From: Phenylobacterium sp.
Lineage (GTDB): Bacteria; Pseudomonadota; Alphaproteobacteria; Caulobacterales; Caulobacteraceae
NCBI RefSeq assembly: GCF_004297125.1
Contig: NZ_SCVD01000039.1
Span: 308,065 to 372,064 of the forward strand
DNA: 64,000 nucleotides
Reading direction: 5' to 3'
Shown: in pieces, positions 39,242 through 46,806 of the stretch
Layout of the letters: every line of letters begins with the position of its first letter
Numbering within the stretch: position 1 is the first letter of the stretch
Notes under the pieces: model-generated
The model's input: only the letters and a program-made list of their open reading frames with translations
Databases searched by the model: none
Told to the model about the DNA's origin: nothing
Program-made: the position numbers and the translations under genes

Positions 39242-41023
39242 CTACCCGGTCAGTGGCCAAACCAGGGCGATCAGGGCCGTGCCGACGACCAGCACGATCA
39301 GGGTCAAGGGCGCCCCCAGCCGCGGATAGTCTATGAACCGATAGCCGCCGGGCGCCATGACCAGGGTGTTGCACTGGTGGCCGATGGGCGTGAGGAAGTC
39401 GCAGGCCGCGCCCATGGCGACCGCCATCAGGAACGGGTCGGGCTGCAGCCCCAGCAGCTTGGCCAGGCTGGCCCCGATGGGGGCCACGATCAGCACGGTG
39501 GCGGCGTTGTTGAGGAACGGCGTGGCGGCCATGGCCACGGCCATCACCGCCCCCAGCGCCAGGATCGGCGCCTGGCCGCGGAACAGGTCGGCCAGCGTCT
39601 GGGCGATCAGGTCGGCGCCGCCGGTGGCGCGGATCGCGTCGCTGACCGGGATCAGGCAGGCGATCAGGACCAGCAGCGGGCCGTCCAGCGCCGAATAGGC
39701 CTCCCGCATCCGGATCGCGCCGATCGCCACCATCAGGGCGGCGGCGCCGAAGAAGGCGATCGCCACCGGGGCGATCTTCAGCGCCACCAGCACCATGGCG
39801 GCCCCCAGGATCACGGTCGGCGCCACCGCGTGCCTTATGCCGCCCAGCCGCACCTCCCGCTCGGCCAGCGGAAGCAGGCCCAGGGTCTTCAGCACGCCCG
39901 GCAGGGCGCGCTCGGCGCCCTGCAGCACCACCACGTCGCCGGACCGCAGCTTCAGGGTGCGAAGCGCGCTGGTCACCCGATAGCCGCTGCGGCTGACCGC
40001 CAGCAGATTGACGCCGTGGGTGGTGTGCAGGTCCTCCTGCTTCGCCGAGCGGCCGACCAGGATCGAGTCCGAGCCGACCACCGCTTCGACGATGCGGACC
40101 TCCTCGGTGGGTTCGTCCATGGCGATGGGGCGGTCCGCCCGCGTCAGGCGCAGCTTCAGGCGCGCGATCACGTCGTCCAGCGCCTGGTGGTCGCCTTCCA
40201 GCAGCAGGACGTCGCCGGGCCGGATGCGGGTGTTGGCGTGCGGCGAGGCCTGGCGCGCCCCGTCGCGCAGCAGCGCCATGACCGTCACGTCCCCGTTGGC
40301 CAGCCGGCGCAGCCTGCCGACCGTCGTGCTGCCCGGATCCCAGGAACCCGGAACTTCCACCTCGGTCACATAGGGGTTGGCCGACAGCGCCGCGTCCATC
40401 GCCTGGGGCGTCGGACGGTTCGCGGGCAACAGGCGGAAGGCGAACGCCAGGAACACCAGCCCCACGGCCGTCACGCCCAGGCCGACGGGGGCGTAGTCGT
40501 ACATCTCGAACGGCTTGCCCAGGATGTCCTGCCGCACCTGGGAGACGATGATGTTGGGCGAGGTGCCGACCAGGGTCACCGTGCCGCCCAGCAGGGCGCC
40601 GAACGACATGGGCATCAGCAGGCGCGAGGGCGGCGTCCCGGTTCGCCGGGCCACGGTGAGGGCGATCGGCATCATGATCGCCAGGGCGCCGACGTTCTTG
40701 GTGACCATCGACAGCACCGTCACCGCCCCGGCGAACAGCATCACCTGCGAGGCCTGGCTCTTCAGGTGCGGCAGCAGCGGCCGCAGCACCATCTCCACCA
40801 CCCCGGACTTGGCGAACGCCGCGCTGACGATCAGGGCGCAGGCGATGATGACGGTGATGTCGTTCTTGAAGCCGTCGAACGCCGCCTTGGCCGGCACGAT
40901 GTTGAGCGTCACGCCCACCAGCAGCGCCAGCACCGCGATCACGTCATATCGCCACCGGCCCCAGATGAAGCCGATGATGGTCACGCCCATCAACCCGAAG
41001 GCCAGGGCTTGCTGCAGCGTCAT
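39242..41023 (-). CDS. SLC13/DASS-type permease with two TrkA-C (RCK_C) domains
   Basis: 593-residue inner-membrane carrier. A first membrane half (about 1-205) with VTKNVGALAIMMPIAL and GTSPNIIVSQVRQ is followed by two soluble RCK_C regulatory domains (about 225-300 and 305-390). The second membrane half includes PFLNNAATVLIVAPIG and GHQCNTLVMAPGGYRF. The paired SNT/NNA-like motifs are the substrate and sodium sites of the divalent anion symporter family. The ion or acid carried (sulfate, di- or tricarboxylate) cannot be told. It is monocistronic. Confidence 0.88.
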   Translation of the reverse strand: MTLQQALAFGLMGVTIIGFIWGRWRYDVIAVLALLVGVTLNIVPAKAAFDGFKNDITVIIACALIVSAAFAKSGVVEMVLRPLLPHLKSQASQVMLFAGAVTVLSMVTKNVGALAIMMPIALTVARRTGTPPSRLLMPMSFGALLGGTVTLVGTSPNIIVSQVRQDILGKPFEMYDYAPVGLGVTAVGLVFLAFAFRLLPANRPTPQAMDAALSANPYVTEVEVPGSWDPGSTTVGRLRRLANGDVTVMALLRDGARQASPHANTRIRPGDVLLLEGDHQALDDVIARLKLRLTRADRPIAMDEPTEEVRIVEAVVGSDSILVGRSAKQEDLHTTHGVNLLAVSRSGYRVTSALRTLKLRSGDVVVLQGAERALPGVLKTLGLLPLAEREVRLGGIRHAVAPTVILGAAMVLVALKIAPVAIAFFGAAALMVAIGAIRMREAYSALDGPLLVLIACLIPVSDAIRATGGADLIAQTLADLFRGQAPILALGAVMAVAMAATPFLNNAATVLIVAPIGASLAKLLGLQPDPFLMAVAMGAACDFLTPIGHQCNTLVMAPGGYRFIDYPRLGAPLTLIVLVVGTALIALVWPLTG

Positions 41024-41086
41024 GAAGTCCCTCGAACTGTCCCGCCTGCCTAGAACGCAAGCAGGGCCGTTCGGCTGCGCGCGCCG

Positions 41087-42208
41087 TCAGGCCGCGGCGG
41101 CGGCCTCCCGCTCCCGGGCCGGGCGATAGCGGTCCAGCCAGTGCGCGTAGGGCGCCGGCAGCGTCGCCCAGGCCGCCTTCTCCACCCCCAGCTCCCGGGC
41201 GGCGCGGTAGGGCCAGTGCGGGTTCTCCAGCAGCGGCCGGCCCAGCGCCACCAGGTCCGCCTGCCCCGAGGCCACGATGGCCTCGGCCTGCGCGGGCTCG
41301 CTGATGTACCAGCTGGTCGCCGTGGGAATCCCCGCCTCCGCCCGCACCCGGCCGGCCAGCGGCGCCAGGAACCCCGGCCCCCACGGAATGGCCGCGTCGT
41401 TGGCGGTGAACCCCATGGAAACGTCCGCCAGGTCCAGCCCCTCGGCCTTCAGCCGGCGCACATATTCCAGCGACTCCTCGAGATCATCCCCCTCGGCGAA
41501 CTCGATCAGCCCCAGGCGCGCGGTCAGCGGCAGGTTCGCCGGCCACACCGCGCGGACGGCCCGCACCGTCTCCACCGCGAAGCGGATGCGGTTCTCGAAA
41601 CTGCCGCCGTACCGGTCCGTGCGATGGTTCGAATGCTTGGAGAAGAAGCTCTGCGCCAGGTAGCCGTGCGCCAGGTGCAGCTCCAGCCAGCGGAAGCCGG
41701 CGTCGCGCGCCCGGCCCGCCGCGGCCACGAAATCGGCCTGCACCCGCTGGATATCCTCCACCGTCATCTCGCGCGGAACCCGCCACAGCCCGCCGCCCTG
41801 GGCCACGGCCGAAGGGCCCAGGATCTCCCAGGCCCGCGGATCGTCCTCGGCGATATGGTCGTCGCCCTCCCACGGCCGGTTGGCGTTGGCCTTGCGCCCC
41901 GCGTGGGCGATCTGGATGCCGGCCACGGCGCCGCCGGCCTCGATCAGCCCGACCGCCCTGGCCCAGAGCGCACCTTGCTCGTCGCTCCAGATGCCCGCGT
42001 CAGCGGGCGTGATCCGGCCCTCGGGCGACACCGCCGCGGCCTCGGCCACCACCAGGCCCGCCCCGCCCCGCGCCAGGCCGGCCAGGTGCGAGAAGTGCCA
42101 GTCGTTGATCCGGCCGTCCTCGGCCGAATACTGGCACATGGGCGAGACCATGATCCGGTTCCGCAATGTCACGTCCTTGAGCGTGAAGGGGTCGAAAAGC
42201 GCCGGCAT
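41087..42208 (-). CDS. NADH:flavin oxidoreductase, Old Yellow Enzyme family (YqjM-like)
   Basis: 373-residue FMN enzyme that reduces activated C=C bonds of enones or electrophiles. MPALFDPFTLKDVTLRNRI and SPMCQYSAEDG hold the YqjM-type Cys near FMN. GIQIAHAGRKA, the HLAHGYLAQSF substrate His region and DRYGGSFENR are all present. The ATG at 42208 is preferred; the longer upstream frame is antisense to the ArsR gene. It is divergent from an ArsR-type regulator with a perfect operator in the gap, so it is probably induced when that repressor is inactivated. Confidence 0.92.
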   Translation of the reverse strand: MPALFDPFTLKDVTLRNRIMVSPMCQYSAEDGRINDWHFSHLAGLARGGAGLVVAEAAAVSPEGRITPADAGIWSDEQGALWARAVGLIEAGGAVAGIQIAHAGRKANANRPWEGDDHIAEDDPRAWEILGPSAVAQGGGLWRVPREMTVEDIQRVQADFVAAAGRARDAGFRWLELHLAHGYLAQSFFSKHSNHRTDRYGGSFENRIRFAVETVRAVRAVWPANLPLTARLGLIEFAEGDDLEESLEYVRRLKAEGLDLADVSMGFTANDAAIPWGPGFLAPLAGRVRAEAGIPTATSWYISEPAQAEAIVASGQADLVALGRPLLENPHWPYRAARELGVEKAAWATLPAPYAHWLDRYRPAREREAAAAA

Positions 42209-42234
42209 CGTGCTTATCTCTCGTTCGTTGTTCG

Positions 42235-42258
42235 CTTGTTCGAATAATCTCGAACAAG
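42235..42258. promoter_or_regulatory. operator palindrome between the OYE gene and the ArsR gene
   Basis: A perfect 9-bp inverted repeat, CTTGTTCGA (42235-42243) and TCGAACAAG (42250-42258), around 6 bp. It lies in the 84-bp divergent gap, 27-50 bp from the OYE start. Size and symmetry fit a winged-helix ArsR dimer. Confidence 0.7.
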
Positions 42259-42292
42259 CACCAGATAGGAAGCCAGCGCGAGGCCGCAAGGG

Positions 42293-42595
42293 ATGAGCCG
42301 CATTCATCATCCGCCCCCCGAGGCGTTCGAGCTGACGCGCATGCTCCACGCGCTCAGCGATCCCGTGCGCCTGGAGGTGGTCCGCTCCCTGGCCCGGAAC
42401 GGCGAACAGACCTGCGCCGCCCTCGACGGCGACCGGCCGAAATCGACCATGTCCCACCACTTCCGCGTCCTGCGCGACTCAGGCCTGGTCGAGACCCGCG
42501 GCGAACGCACCGCCCACCTGAACCGCCTGCGGCGCGAGGAGGTCGAGGCCCGCTTCCCCGGCCTGCTGGACGCCGTGCTGCGGCCCGAGAGCTAA
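42293..42595 (+). CDS. ArsR-family winged-helix regulator
   Basis: 100 residues: ELTRMLHALSDPVRLEVVRSL opening helix pair, then the recognition helix KSTMSHHFRVLRDSGLVETR and the wing GERTAHLNRLRREE. No metal-binding CxC box (ELCVC in ArsR) is present, so a metal inducer is unlikely. The divergent Old Yellow Enzyme suggests an electrophile or redox signal; a single Cys in QTCAALDG could be the sensor. It probably binds the palindrome at 42235-42258 and represses both genes. Confidence 0.88.
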   Translation: MSRIHHPPPEAFELTRMLHALSDPVRLEVVRSLARNGEQTCAALDGDRPKSTMSHHFRVLRDSGLVETRGERTAHLNRLRREEVEARFPGLLDAVLRPES

Positions 42596-42604
42596 CGCCG
42601 CCGC

Positions 42605-42851
42605 CTTTACCTCCCCCGCGAAGCGGCGGGAGGGGGACCGCGCTTTACCTCCCCCATTGCGGCAGCAATGGCGGGAGGGGGACCGCCCGCCGCAGAGCGG
42701 GTGGTGGAGGGGGCGAGCCTCAGTTGCTGACTTCAGCCCAGCCCGGTCCATCCGCCGAGCTCCCCGCTCGCCCCCTCCACCAACCGCTCTCCAGCCCGCT
42801 ACGCTGGCTTCGGCGGCCGGGCCCCCTCCCGCCGCTCCGCGGGGGAGGTGA
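42605..42851. repeat. composite palindromic repeat element (REP/MITE-like)
   Basis: Two direct copies of a unit with TTTACCTCCCCC ... GGGAGGGGGACCGC (42605-42641 and 42643-42686; different internal stems) are followed by GAGCGGGTGGTGGAGGGGGC and then by inverted counterparts (42766-42790 and 42820-42851). The whole block can fold into a large cruciform. No transposase is present. Confidence 0.65.
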
Positions 42852-43177
42852 AGACCCCGTCAGGAGGCCGCCGCCAGGCGCCTCCCCTCCATTGATCTCA
42901 CGGCAGATGCGAGCCTGTCTCTCAAAGGCAGTCAAGGTCGCGCCCCCCGGCGCGCCGCCCCGCGGTCGCCCTCCGGGCGAACCTTGAGGGCCTTGGAGAG
43001 GCAGGCAAACTGGCCGCCACGAGATCCATGGCTGGATCTGGCCGCGGTCGCTCGTTCAGGGAATTGGGAGCAGGTTTCCGGTCCCAAGTTCTCGTTATGA
43101 CTCAACTTAGAGGTTCGGAGTGTCTGCTGCGGCGCAGACCACTCCGGAGACAAGCACCTCCTTCGGCGCTCCAGTGA
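42852..43177. repeat. gene-free stretch with a 26-bp imperfect inverted repeat and a hairpin
   Basis: The inverted repeat (42913-42938 and 42981-43006, GCCTG.CTCTC.AAGGC..TCAAGGT) matches at 21 of 26 positions. A second hairpin at 43117-43145 (GGAGTG.TCTGC stem) lies 33 bp past the end of the ATPase gene and may act as its terminator, though it has no T-run. Composition shifts to lower GC from about 43050. No gene recognised. Confidence 0.5.
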
Positions 43178-45463
43178 TCAGGTGAGTGCCGCAACCAGGG
43201 TCGGATGAATTCTAAGGGGAGCGTCTGGGTCTGCCGTGATGAGCGCTGCGAGATATTGGCGCTTGTAACCGCAGTCAAAAATGAACTTGGTGCTCGGACC
43301 TTCGACGACTCCGAGACTTCCGTTCCAGAGCATAATATCGAGAAGCTTATCTACGATCTTGGGATCGGGTAGCCTCTTACCAGCGATGTACTTGAATTTG
43401 TGAGCCGTGAGGCCAACGCCCGTTTGCAGAACTTCGAATAATAGGTCCGCGCTGTTCGGCACCAAATCGGCGATTTCGCGATCCAGGTCCTCGATGACCT
43501 GCCAGCCAAGCTCCTTCAAAGCTGCGAAGTAGTCGGACTCGTCGATCCGTTCCCGTCCGAATGTGATCGCTCGACGACGTGCGATCTCGAACAGGCGGAT
43601 GAGATAGCGAGGACGCATTAAGCTGCCGTCGACCAGGAAGTCGAGCGCTGGCTTACCGCCCACATGGGACGTGGACGCACGCGCCCACAAATCGTCCCAC
43701 GGCATCTCCACCCGCGTTCCTGAGGTCACACGGGTCTCGAACATCATCTTCAGGAGATCGCGATCCGACCACTCTAGGCTCTGAACGGACAACTTTCCGT
43801 AGTCGGCCATTCCGCGGATCAAGAACTCGTAGACGTCGCTGCGAACAAAGATCGCCCAGCGAAAATCGAGGTGCCGCCTCGTGAGTTTCCGGGTGATCTC
43901 CTGCATTGACTCTATTAGGCCCACGACGATCAGTGCATCGTCCTGTGTGAATCCGCCTGGGGTCCAGAAGCGGTCCAGGTTGTCGAGCAGGAAAAAGACG
44001 AACCCCTTGACCCTGAGGTAATCTGACACCGTTTCCCGCAGCTCGTGGAGGTCTCGGCCGTAGACCACCTGCAGCACCTGCGAGGAATCCATGTGCTTGG
44101 TATCAGCCGCCGGCGCAGCCTTTTGGAACCGTTCGATAATCCGCTCCGATAGGCGCCTGAGGCGTTCGGAAAAATCACCGGCGCCGGTATCCACGCGAGA
44201 CTGGAATAGCGTCTCCAGCTTCTGGTAGCGCTCCAGCAGGGCAGGATCTCGATAGGCGCGCGTCTCGTCCTTCTCCAACAGCTTGTATGCGATCTCCAGC
44301 CACAGAACGTATTCCCAGAAGGCGGCGATGACCTCCTTGCGGGCGCCGAGGGCCAGCTGATCAAGGATGAATTCCTTCATCTTCACGAGCTGGTATCCAT
44401 CGGGGATCAGGTCGATGATGATGTTGTCTTTGTTCGCCCTGGTGCGGTCACGCACTTGCAAGAAGACCGCTGTTTTCCCGCTCCCCTTCCGCCCAACCAA
44501 TACATTGGCTTCGCCGTTTAGAGCGCGCTGGTAGCCTTCGGTCTCAAGGAAATAGTGCCCGAGGCCAGCTGCTTCGTTCTCGGCGGTCGGGTCGCCGCAG
44601 GAGACCAGCTCTAGGATGCTCGCCTTGGACGAGTGCGTCTGAACGAAATCATGTTGGAGGTCCGCCACTTCGTCGCGGAATGATCGGACGGCCTTCTCAA
44701 TGTCACTGAACTGGAACCAGCGGGTCGCTTGGTCCTGCAGGTCCAACGGCAACCGGGTAGTTTCATGGGCGAATAGGCGCGCGGGAATGCCGCGGCCCCG
44801 CGCCAACCCGAAGATGAATGCTGCTCGCTCGTTGTTCCGAATGATCTCTTCGCTGGTCCCCTCGACCCATGAGGCGATGACGCCGTAAGATGACGTCGCC
44901 TTCTCGTAAGCTTCACGGGCGTCTAAGCGGCTGATTTCCCAGGGATTGAAATTCCGATACCGCAGCCGCGCGATCTTCTTTACGGAACTCGTGATCCGCA
45001 ACGACCAATCCGTTGGGTTATTTGGCTGCAGTACGAAGAGTGGTTGGTCACGGTTCTTGGGCAGGTCCGGCCAAGGTGTGCTTTGGTCCCGTTTCCCGAG
45101 CACCTTCACTAACGAGGCTTCCATGCCGTACTCGTCGTGACCGAGCGTATCCAGCAAGCCGATGTCTTTGACAGCTTTCATCGGCAAATGGGTCGACCGG
45201 ATTAAGCGGACTGGTTTACCGAGGCCAATAGCAAAACCAATCTCGTAGGTGACGTTGGCATTCACGACGGAGATGTCGCCAATGAACGTGTCTGCACGCT
45301 GAATCCAGCCTTCGACCGACTCCGAAATCGGGAATCCTGACGTGTCACGTTCTGACCAGGGCAGCAGTTTGCGCCCATCGTTAGAGGCCGCCTCAGCTGC
45401 CCGCCGGATCATTTCACCGTGGAAGTTGTTGCCGGAGGCGTAGGCGACGAAGACTTCGATCAT
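43178..45463 (-). CDS. P-loop ATPase (Sll1717-like) with two N-terminal TIR/deoxyribosyltransferase-like domains
   Basis: 761 residues, no membrane segment. Residues 1-105 form a Rossmann-like domain (IEVFVAYASGNNF, ADTFIGDISVVNANVTYEIG, FAIGLGKPVRLIR) like the nucleotide-processing TIR/DRT superfamily. A second, weaker copy spans about 165-250 (SYGVIASWVEG, ERAAFIFGLARGRGIPARLF). The ATPase core has Walker A GRKGSGKT at 324-331 (Lys330) and Walker B FFLLDNLDRFW (Asp494, Asp497), then a long helical C-terminal part. This layout resembles Sll1717-type or STAND-like ATPases of defence loci. The start at 45463 is chosen because the domain begins there. Lower GC than neighbours; divergent from a membrane-TIR gene pair. 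Confidence 0.72.
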   Translation of the reverse strand: MIEVFVAYASGNNFHGEMIRRAAEAASNDGRKLLPWSERDTSGFPISESVEGWIQRADTFIGDISVVNANVTYEIGFAIGLGKPVRLIRSTHLPMKAVKDIGLLDTLGHDEYGMEASLVKVLGKRDQSTPWPDLPKNRDQPLFVLQPNNPTDWSLRITSSVKKIARLRYRNFNPWEISRLDAREAYEKATSSYGVIASWVEGTSEEIIRNNERAAFIFGLARGRGIPARLFAHETTRLPLDLQDQATRWFQFSDIEKAVRSFRDEVADLQHDFVQTHSSKASILELVSCGDPTAENEAAGLGHYFLETEGYQRALNGEANVLVGRKGSGKTAVFLQVRDRTRANKDNIIIDLIPDGYQLVKMKEFILDQLALGARKEVIAAFWEYVLWLEIAYKLLEKDETRAYRDPALLERYQKLETLFQSRVDTGAGDFSERLRRLSERIIERFQKAAPAADTKHMDSSQVLQVVYGRDLHELRETVSDYLRVKGFVFFLLDNLDRFWTPGGFTQDDALIVVGLIESMQEITRKLTRRHLDFRWAIFVRSDVYEFLIRGMADYGKLSVQSLEWSDRDLLKMMFETRVTSGTRVEMPWDDLWARASTSHVGGKPALDFLVDGSLMRPRYLIRLFEIARRRAITFGRERIDESDYFAALKELGWQVIEDLDREIADLVPNSADLLFEVLQTGVGLTAHKFKYIAGKRLPDPKIVDKLLDIMLWNGSLGVVEGPSTKFIFDCGYKRQYLAALITADPDAPLRIHPTLVAALT

Positions 45464-45720
45464 GGAGGGCTGCTTGGCCTGACGTGAAGCTGCCACCCTC
45501 GCCCGATTCGCATGCACAAAAGCCGCGCCTCCGAATCGTCCGCGTTCCGGTGTTCTTGTGTTCGCTCGGTCCGTCTCACGCCCGGCTTTAGACGGAGCCA
45601 AGGGCCGCAACTGGCGTCCCGCGGTCGCACAGGCGAAACGGGAGCGAGGCACAACTGCGCTTTGCGATTGGCGGGTGAGCCAGCTAGGTTCGCGTCGGCA
45701 AGCGCGGGTGGGCTAACCTG

Positions 45721-46212
45721 GTGACGATCGAGGAATTTCTAGGTGGCCCGACGTTTCGATACGTCATCTTTCCTGCGTTTAGCGCGGGCTCCGGAATTCT
45801 TCTCAAGTGCGCTACGCGCCACGACAGCTACGCCTTCTTCAGGAAAGAAGATATGGCAGTTGGTCCGCAACTCATGCTTACAGCCGCGCTTACGTATGTG
45901 ATCATCACCACCGATCGGGCGCGCGAGCTAAGTCGGATCAACGATCAACTAAAAGCAACGCTGACCATCAAGCCATTGCAAACCCAGCAAATTGGGGAGT
46001 TGCAGGCCGCGGCATACGCTGCTTCACAGCCTATAACCCTGGCAGCTTGGCTTCTTCTCTGTTTGATGCTGCTGCTGTGGGGAACCGTCACCATTGTGAA
46101 ACGATGGGGATGGCAGTCGGAAGCCGAGCTCAAGCCAATGCTCGGCATCGCGCTCCCGCTCGGCCTCGGCGTCCTATCACTGATGATCGTATTGAAAGCG
46201 GCGGGACGATGA
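45721..46212 (+). CDS. four-helix membrane protein coupled to a TIR gene
   Basis: 163 residues starting with GTG. Hydrophobic segments are at about 12-29, 46-62, 105-125 and 140-158, with a polar linker rich in Gln (LQTQQIGELQAAAY) between the second and third. No named family recognised. Its TGA overlaps the ATG of the TIR gene (46209-46212), so the two proteins are made together and may form a membrane complex. Codon use is relaxed relative to neighbouring genes, as in the ATPase gene on the other side of a 257-bp divergent promoter region. Confidence 0.65.
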   Translation: MTIEEFLGGPTFRYVIFPAFSAGSGILLKCATRHDSYAFFRKEDMAVGPQLMLTAALTYVIITTDRARELSRINDQLKATLTIKPLQTQQIGELQAAAYAASQPITLAAWLLLCLMLLLWGTVTIVKRWGWQSEAELKPMLGIALPLGLGVLSLMIVLKAAGR

Positions 46213-46784
46213 GCGGCCGCAGACGCGCGTTCGATTTGATCAATGCAGGGGCTCCCATTGCCGCCGCGGTTTTGGGGTTGCTGGGGGCACTCGCCCAGTT
46301 CGCTAGCGATACCGCATTCAATGAGGCCGCGCTTGCAGCGGTAGTGACTGCAGTGACGGTCGCGATCGGTGCGCTTAGCCTTTACATCGCTCGAGCATCT
46401 AAGCGGCTATCGCATCATCCTAGGGTTTTCATCTCTTATTCATTCGAGAACAAAGATGAAGCGAGGAAGGTGAGCCAAGCTTTGGAGGGCCGGGGAGCGG
46501 TTGTCTGGTTTGACGAGAATGCTCTTAAGCCTGGAGACGACCTGCACGCGTCTATCCGCTCGGCTATCGAAAGTTCAAACAGCGTCGTCGCCATGCTCTC
46601 GTCGCGAGTTGGAGAACACGCGTTGCGAGAACTGAGGGAAGCCGCAGCGCGTCATGTGCCGGTCTTTGCCATCCTTAGTCCCGATACTGAAAAAGCGGCC
46701 GTCCTAGCGAACTTGCCGAACATCTCGGTTTTGAGCGTGTCCGACCCTGAAGCGATCGCGTCGGCGGTCCTTGCAGGCCGATAG
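46209..46784 (+). CDS. membrane-tethered TIR domain protein
   Basis: 191 residues: two membrane helices (about 15-33 and 40-61), then a TIR domain from residue 72 (PRVFISYSFENKDEARKV, VVWFDENALKPGDDL, SNSVVAMLSSRVGEHALREL). Glu141 sits where catalytic NADase TIRs have their glutamate, though the usual aromatic/Cys residue before it is replaced. Bacterial TIR proteins commonly degrade NAD+ or make signal nucleotides during phage infection. The membrane anchoring and coupling to an upstream membrane protein are unusual. Activity is inferred, not shown. Confidence 0.82.
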   Translation: MSGRRRAFDLINAGAPIAAAVLGLLGALAQFASDTAFNEAALAAVVTAVTVAIGALSLYIARASKRLSHHPRVFISYSFENKDEARKVSQALEGRGAVVWFDENALKPGDDLHASIRSAIESSNSVVAMLSSRVGEHALRELREAAARHVPVFAILSPDTEKAAVLANLPNISVLSVSDPEAIASAVLAGR

Positions 46785-46806
46785 AGCCGCCTCGCCCCCA
46801 CCCCCC

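Noticed and set aside
45512..45724. 70-codon frame between the ATPase and membrane-protein genes
   Set aside because: No ribosome site, Arg/Ser-rich, and it fills the divergent promoter region.
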